Of a DNA stretch of 64,000 bases, positions 60,878 through 64,000 are shown piece by piece; position 1 is the stretch's first letter, and every line of letters starts with the position of its first letter. A program made the translations under genes and the position numbers. The stretch is taken from positions 248,001 through 312,000 of the forward strand of contig NZ_CP098518.1 in assembly GCF_023703795.1 (NCBI RefSeq). The letters run 5' to 3'. The stretch is from Haloplanus sp. HW8-1. Its GTDB lineage: Archaea; Halobacteriota; Halobacteria; Halobacteriales; Haloferacaceae. Under the pieces are notes generated by a model that was not told the origin of the DNA, did no database searches, and saw nothing but the letters and a program-made list of their open reading frames with translations.

Positions 60878-62228
60878 CGACGCTCACCGCCGGTTCGACC
60901 GCGCTCCGGGCCAGCAGCGTCGAGACGATCCCGACGTTCCGGCGGACGTCCATACTGGCGCCGCCGCCGCCCGCGGGGCCGTTCGTATAGAGGCGTTCGA
61001 CCTCGCGTGCGACGGCGCGCGCGTCGCTCTCGGCGTCACACTTCCCGGCCACGCGAAGGCGGACCTCGTACGGATCGTCCGCCCGTTCGCGTCCGGTCGT
61101 GCCGTGAAGCGCGTCCACGCCGACGTAGTCGACCCGAAGCTCCCGGGGATCGACGCCGACCGTGTCGAGGCGGGTCCGGACGACGTCCGCCGCGAGTTCG
61201 GCCCGCTCGAGCGCGTTCTGGCCCGCGTACGACAGTTCACCGACGCCGATCCATCCGTCGTCGTAGCTCACGTTGACTTTCAGCGTCTCGGTGCGAGGGG
61301 CGGCGGTCGCCCCGGAGACGGCGATCCCGGCGACCGGTTCGCCGTCCACCGCCCGGTCGACCGGTTCGAGCGTCACGCCACCGAAATCCGCGACGGCGTC
61401 GGGCGTGACATACCGCGCCGGATCGGCCGTCTCGTACAGCAGTTGCTCCGTGCAAGTGGCCTCGGTGACGCGCCCGCCGGTCTCCGGCAAACTGTGCACG
61501 CTGGCGCTCCCCTCGCGGGCCACCGTCGCGTACGGGAATCCGAGACGACCCAAGTCGGGCACCTCCTTGCGGCCCGGGTCGGCGAAGTACCCGCCGGTGA
61601 GTTGTCCGGCACACTCCAGCAGGTGGCCGATGGCGATGCCCTGTCCGACGGCGACGGGAGACTCGAGCGCGGAGGGTGACCACCCGAACTCGTGAACCAT
61701 CGCCGAAAGGAACAGCGAGGGGTCCGCGATCCGTCCGCCGATGACGATATCCGCCCCCCGCTCTAGGGCCTCGACGACGCCGTCGACACCGAGGTACGCG
61801 TGCGCGCCGACGGCTCTGTCGCGATAGTCGGCCACGGCCTCGTCGCCGAAGGTTTCGTCGTCGAAGGCGTCGAACCCGTCCGTGACGTCGGACCCCGTGA
61901 CGCTCGCGACGGTCAGCGACGCGTCGCAGTCGTCGACGACTGCCCGCGCCGCGGCCGTCGCCCCCGCCGGATCGGCGGCCCCCATGTTGGTGATCACCGT
62001 GACGTCGTGTTCGATGCAGTGTGGGATCACTCGCTCGATCCGCTCTTCGAGGAGTTCGTTGTAGCCGACGCCACCCCCGCGCTGCCGGTACTCGGCGAGC
62101 GCGATGGTCCGTTCGGCGAGACACTCGAAGACGAGATAGTCGAGGTCGGCATCCCGGGCCAGTTCGACCGCGGGTTCGATCCGGTCACCCGCGTACGCCG
62201 CTCCCGCTCCGATTCGGACGCTCTCCAT
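60870..62228 (-). CDS. acyclic terpene utilisation AtuA-family protein (DUF1446)
   Basis: 452 residues. The DUF1446 pattern is clear: VRIGAGAAYAGDRIEPAVEL, YLVFECLAERTIALAEYRQ, ITNMGAADPAGATAAARAV, GADIVIGGRIADPSLFLSAM and GHLLECAGQLTGGYFADPG. The C-terminal small domain is encoded separately by the overlapping next gene. Together with the acyl-CoA dehydrogenase 95 nt upstream it resembles the arrangement of bacterial atu/liu-like clusters for branched acyl-CoA oxidation; archaeal function is untested. CCTATAGC about 24 nt before the ATG could be its TATA element. Confidence 0.88.
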   Translation of the reverse strand: MESVRIGAGAAYAGDRIEPAVELARDADLDYLVFECLAERTIALAEYRQRGGGVGYNELLEERIERVIPHCIEHDVTVITNMGAADPAGATAAARAVVDDCDASLTVASVTGSDVTDGFDAFDDETFGDEAVADYRDRAVGAHAYLGVDGVVEALERGADIVIGGRIADPSLFLSAMVHEFGWSPSALESPVAVGQGIAIGHLLECAGQLTGGYFADPGRKEVPDLGRLGFPYATVAREGSASVHSLPETGGRVTEATCTEQLLYETADPARYVTPDAVADFGGVTLEPVDRAVDGEPVAGIAVSGATAAPRTETLKVNVSYDDGWIGVGELSYAGQNALERAELAADVVRTRLDTVGVDPRELRVDYVGVDALHGTTGRERADDPYEVRLRVAGKCDAESDARAVAREVERLYTNGPAGGGGASMDVRRNVGIVSTLLARSAVEPAVSVDE

Positions 62229-62323
62229 GGCTCGTCACGTCGCCATCCACTCCTATAGCTGTTCCCACGGACACCGGCACGGGGACCCCTACGGGCGCCG
62301 GCGGGACGGCGCCCGCCTCGCGC

Positions 62324-63460
62324 TCAGAAGAGCGCCGACGTCCCCTCGTCGGCGAGGACGTCGGCGATGTTGTTTCGCTGGATCTCGTCGGTTCCGCCGG
62401 CGAGACGCCAGCGCCGGGCCACCCGATAGAGATACTCGATCGGATTCCCGCGCTGGTAGCCCTGGGCGCCGTGAACCTGGAGCGCTTCGCTGGCGACAGT
62501 TTCGACCATGTTCGCGGAGAACAGCGCGAGCATGGCGGCGTGCATCCGCTCGGGTGAGCCGCCCCGTTCCACGGCGTTGCGCGTGACGGTGTACGTGAGC
62601 GCTCGCGAGGCCTCGAGTTGGGTCACGGCATCGGCGAACTTCCACTCGATCCCCTGGAACTCGCCGATCTTCTGCCCGAACTGCTCCCGTTCCTGTGCGT
62701 AGTCGAGGGCCAGGTCGATCGCACAGGCTGCCTGTGCGTTCGCGATCGCCGCACACCCGACGCGGTCCCAGTTGATCGCGTCGATCTGTTCGAGGAATCC
62801 ATCTCTCCCCCGTGCGAGAACGTCTTCCTCCGGAACGAACGCGTCGTGGATCTCGAACCGAGTCTGCTCCTGACCGGCCATGTTCTCGTATCGGTTGACG
62901 ATCTCGATGTCCGCGGTCTCGAAGTCGACGACGACCGAGCCGAGACCGTCGTCGAACTTCGTCCACACGACGGCCGCTGCCGCCTTGGATGCGTTGCCGA
63001 CCCACGTCTTCTCGCCGTCGACGACGACCCCGCCGTCGACGTCCTCGGCGGTGGTCTCTATGGCGGATACGTCCGATCCCGCACCCGGTTCGGAGATGGC
63101 AAACGCAATGAACTCGTTGTCCTCCGTCACCAGTGGCAGATACTTCTCCTTGGCTGCGTCCGTCCCCAGATGGTTGATCGATCGCGGCGCAGTGAAGTGT
63201 TGATTGTGCGTGAGGTAGCCGGTGTCTGGACACACGCGGCCGACCGTCTCCACCAACAACATCGCCTCGAAGTCGGAGAGTCCCCGTCCGCCGTACTCCT
63301 CCGGGAGGTTCACGCCGTAGAGCCCGGCCTCCCGCAAGGTTTCGATGTTATTCCACGGGACATCACCCTCCCACGTGTACGCCTCGTCCGCGAACTCCCG
63401 TTCGGCCAGAGTCCGAACCTCGTCTACGAACTCCCGCTGGTCGGTGGTGAGCAGTTGCAT
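62324..63460 (-). CDS. acyl-CoA dehydrogenase, Asp at the presumed base position
   Basis: 378 residues. It shares most motifs with the 55912 protein: AFAISEPGAGSDVSAIETT, DGEKTWVGNASKA, QFGQKIGEFQGIEWKFADA and QVHGAQGYQRGNPIEYLYR. The Gly replacing the classical C-terminal catalytic Glu is present (RLAGGTDEIQRN), and the IVD-type base position is Asp232 (NWDRVGCA) rather than Glu. That could alter activity or chain preference. GGTATAAAATC near 63489 is a clear TATA box 29 nt upstream of the ATG. It leads the AtuA genes on the minus strand, probably one transcript. Confidence 0.9.
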   Translation of the reverse strand: MQLLTTDQREFVDEVRTLAEREFADEAYTWEGDVPWNNIETLREAGLYGVNLPEEYGGRGLSDFEAMLLVETVGRVCPDTGYLTHNQHFTAPRSINHLGTDAAKEKYLPLVTEDNEFIAFAISEPGAGSDVSAIETTAEDVDGGVVVDGEKTWVGNASKAAAAVVWTKFDDGLGSVVVDFETADIEIVNRYENMAGQEQTRFEIHDAFVPEEDVLARGRDGFLEQIDAINWDRVGCAAIANAQAACAIDLALDYAQEREQFGQKIGEFQGIEWKFADAVTQLEASRALTYTVTRNAVERGGSPERMHAAMLALFSANMVETVASEALQVHGAQGYQRGNPIEYLYRVARRWRLAGGTDEIQRNNIADVLADEGTSALF

Positions 63461-64000
63461 TCGCCTCTCCGGTTCGGGCTCCTCGGTATAAAATCACGCG
63501 GCGCTCGGGGTGACGACGGCTCCCGCTCCCCTCGCGTGCGTTCCCGGACAACGGTGGCGACCAGCGACGTCGACACGGTTTCCACCGCCCGGCTCGCCGG
63601 CTCTCGTCGACCCGCTTGCTCGGCTCCTCGAAGGCCGAACTGTATCGAAAAATTATATGTAGAATATAATTTATATTTGAGACTGAGCGAGAGATAGACG
63701 AAGAGACGATTCAGACCGATATAACGTCGCATGTTTCATCTTTTTCCGGACACGAGTCGACAAAATATGAACGTAATTGGGAAGAGCTATTCGATGTATG
63801 TATCGAATTTCCTGTGCATAGCGTGATCGCCCGAATTCGTCGAGTGTATCGAAACAGCCGTTATCGGACGACTAAACCGCTGTAACTCGAGATCGTTACA
63901 GGGCGGTAGATCCTGGCGTCTCCGATGTCTTATTACAATATATATTATTTTTCTCGAAAATAATAATGATTCTGTCACACATGTATTCTCAGCTAGCGGT
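63461..64000. other. right-edge AT-rich region, no gene recognised
   Basis: About 540 bases. Strong AT-rich tracts at 63645-63680 and 63930-63970 (repeated TATAATTTATAT-like strings) contrast with the GC-rich flanks. They may hold promoters, including one for a gene beyond the edge, or mark the border of a mobile or low-GC segment. Short open frames here show no family resemblance. Confidence 0.5.
63484..63494 (-). promoter_or_regulatory. TATA box of the 62324-63460 acyl-CoA dehydrogenase gene
   Basis: GGTATAAAATC centred about 29 nt upstream of the start codon at 63460; drives the acyl-CoA dehydrogenase-AtuA set. Confidence 0.65.

Overview
The window comes from the chromosome or a large replicon of an extremely halophilic archaeon (class Halobacteria). 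The basis is very GC-rich coding sequence, proteins loaded with Asp and Glu, archaeal TATA elements 24-33 nt upstream of many start codons with little or no leader, and typically haloarchaeal families (SirR-type DtxR regulator, PAS/GAF histidine kinase, UgpC-type ABC ATPase, PPC-domain protein). No CRISPR array, rRNA, replication gene or intact transposase was seen.

Region 1 (1-6.9 kb) is housekeeping: the 3' end of a SufB/SufD-family gene, a ferritin-like protein and a SirR regulator, a tRNA-Gln(UUG) followed by several degenerate copies of its own 3' end, an RraA-family protein, a large histidine kinase and the frameshifted remnant of a HARP-type protein-only RNase P.

Region 2 (6.9-39.4 kb) is a dense catabolic and transport island: a two-gene CoA-transferase operon, an F420-type LLM oxidoreductase, a GH105 unsaturated-uronyl hydrolase, a MaoC hydratase, an IclR regulator, a D-2-hydroxyacid dehydrogenase, an HpcH/HpaI aldolase, an Ldh-family dehydrogenase, two zinc-type/hydroxyacid reductase families, two tartronate-semialdehyde-reductase-like proteins, an enoyl-CoA hydratase, two enolase-superfamily dehydratases, an amidohydrolase-Rieske-VOC cluster and an ABC sugar importer (binding protein plus two permeases; the ATPase lies 13.6 kb away).

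Region 3 (39.5-44.9 kb) looks like a decaying insert: a doubly frameshifted hydroxyacid dehydrogenase remnant, an SDR, a RidA protein, a Gfo/Idh/MocA oxidoreductase with a shifted C-terminus and an aminotransferase interrupted by one in-frame TAG, bracketed by two about 56-bp imperfect direct repeats.

Region 4 (44.9-63.5 kb) resumes catabolism: dehydratase, FAH-family hydrolase and SDR with an MFS carrier (consistent with a diketo-hydrolase deoxy-sugar-acid route), a second amidohydrolase-Rieske-amidohydrolase operon with an 18-bp palindrome over its likely start site, a divergent amidase, a NicX/M29-like metalloenzyme, two acyl-CoA dehydrogenases, a cupin, a CMD-family protein, an alcohol dehydrogenase and a split AtuA pair. 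Together the genes suggest uptake and oxidation of plant- or alga-derived sugar acids and of carboxylic or ring compounds via CoA thioesters. The substrates are inferred from families, not shown. The most unusual theme is the repeated pairing of an ACMSD-type amidohydrolase with a long-loop Rieske ferredoxin and no visible oxygenase.
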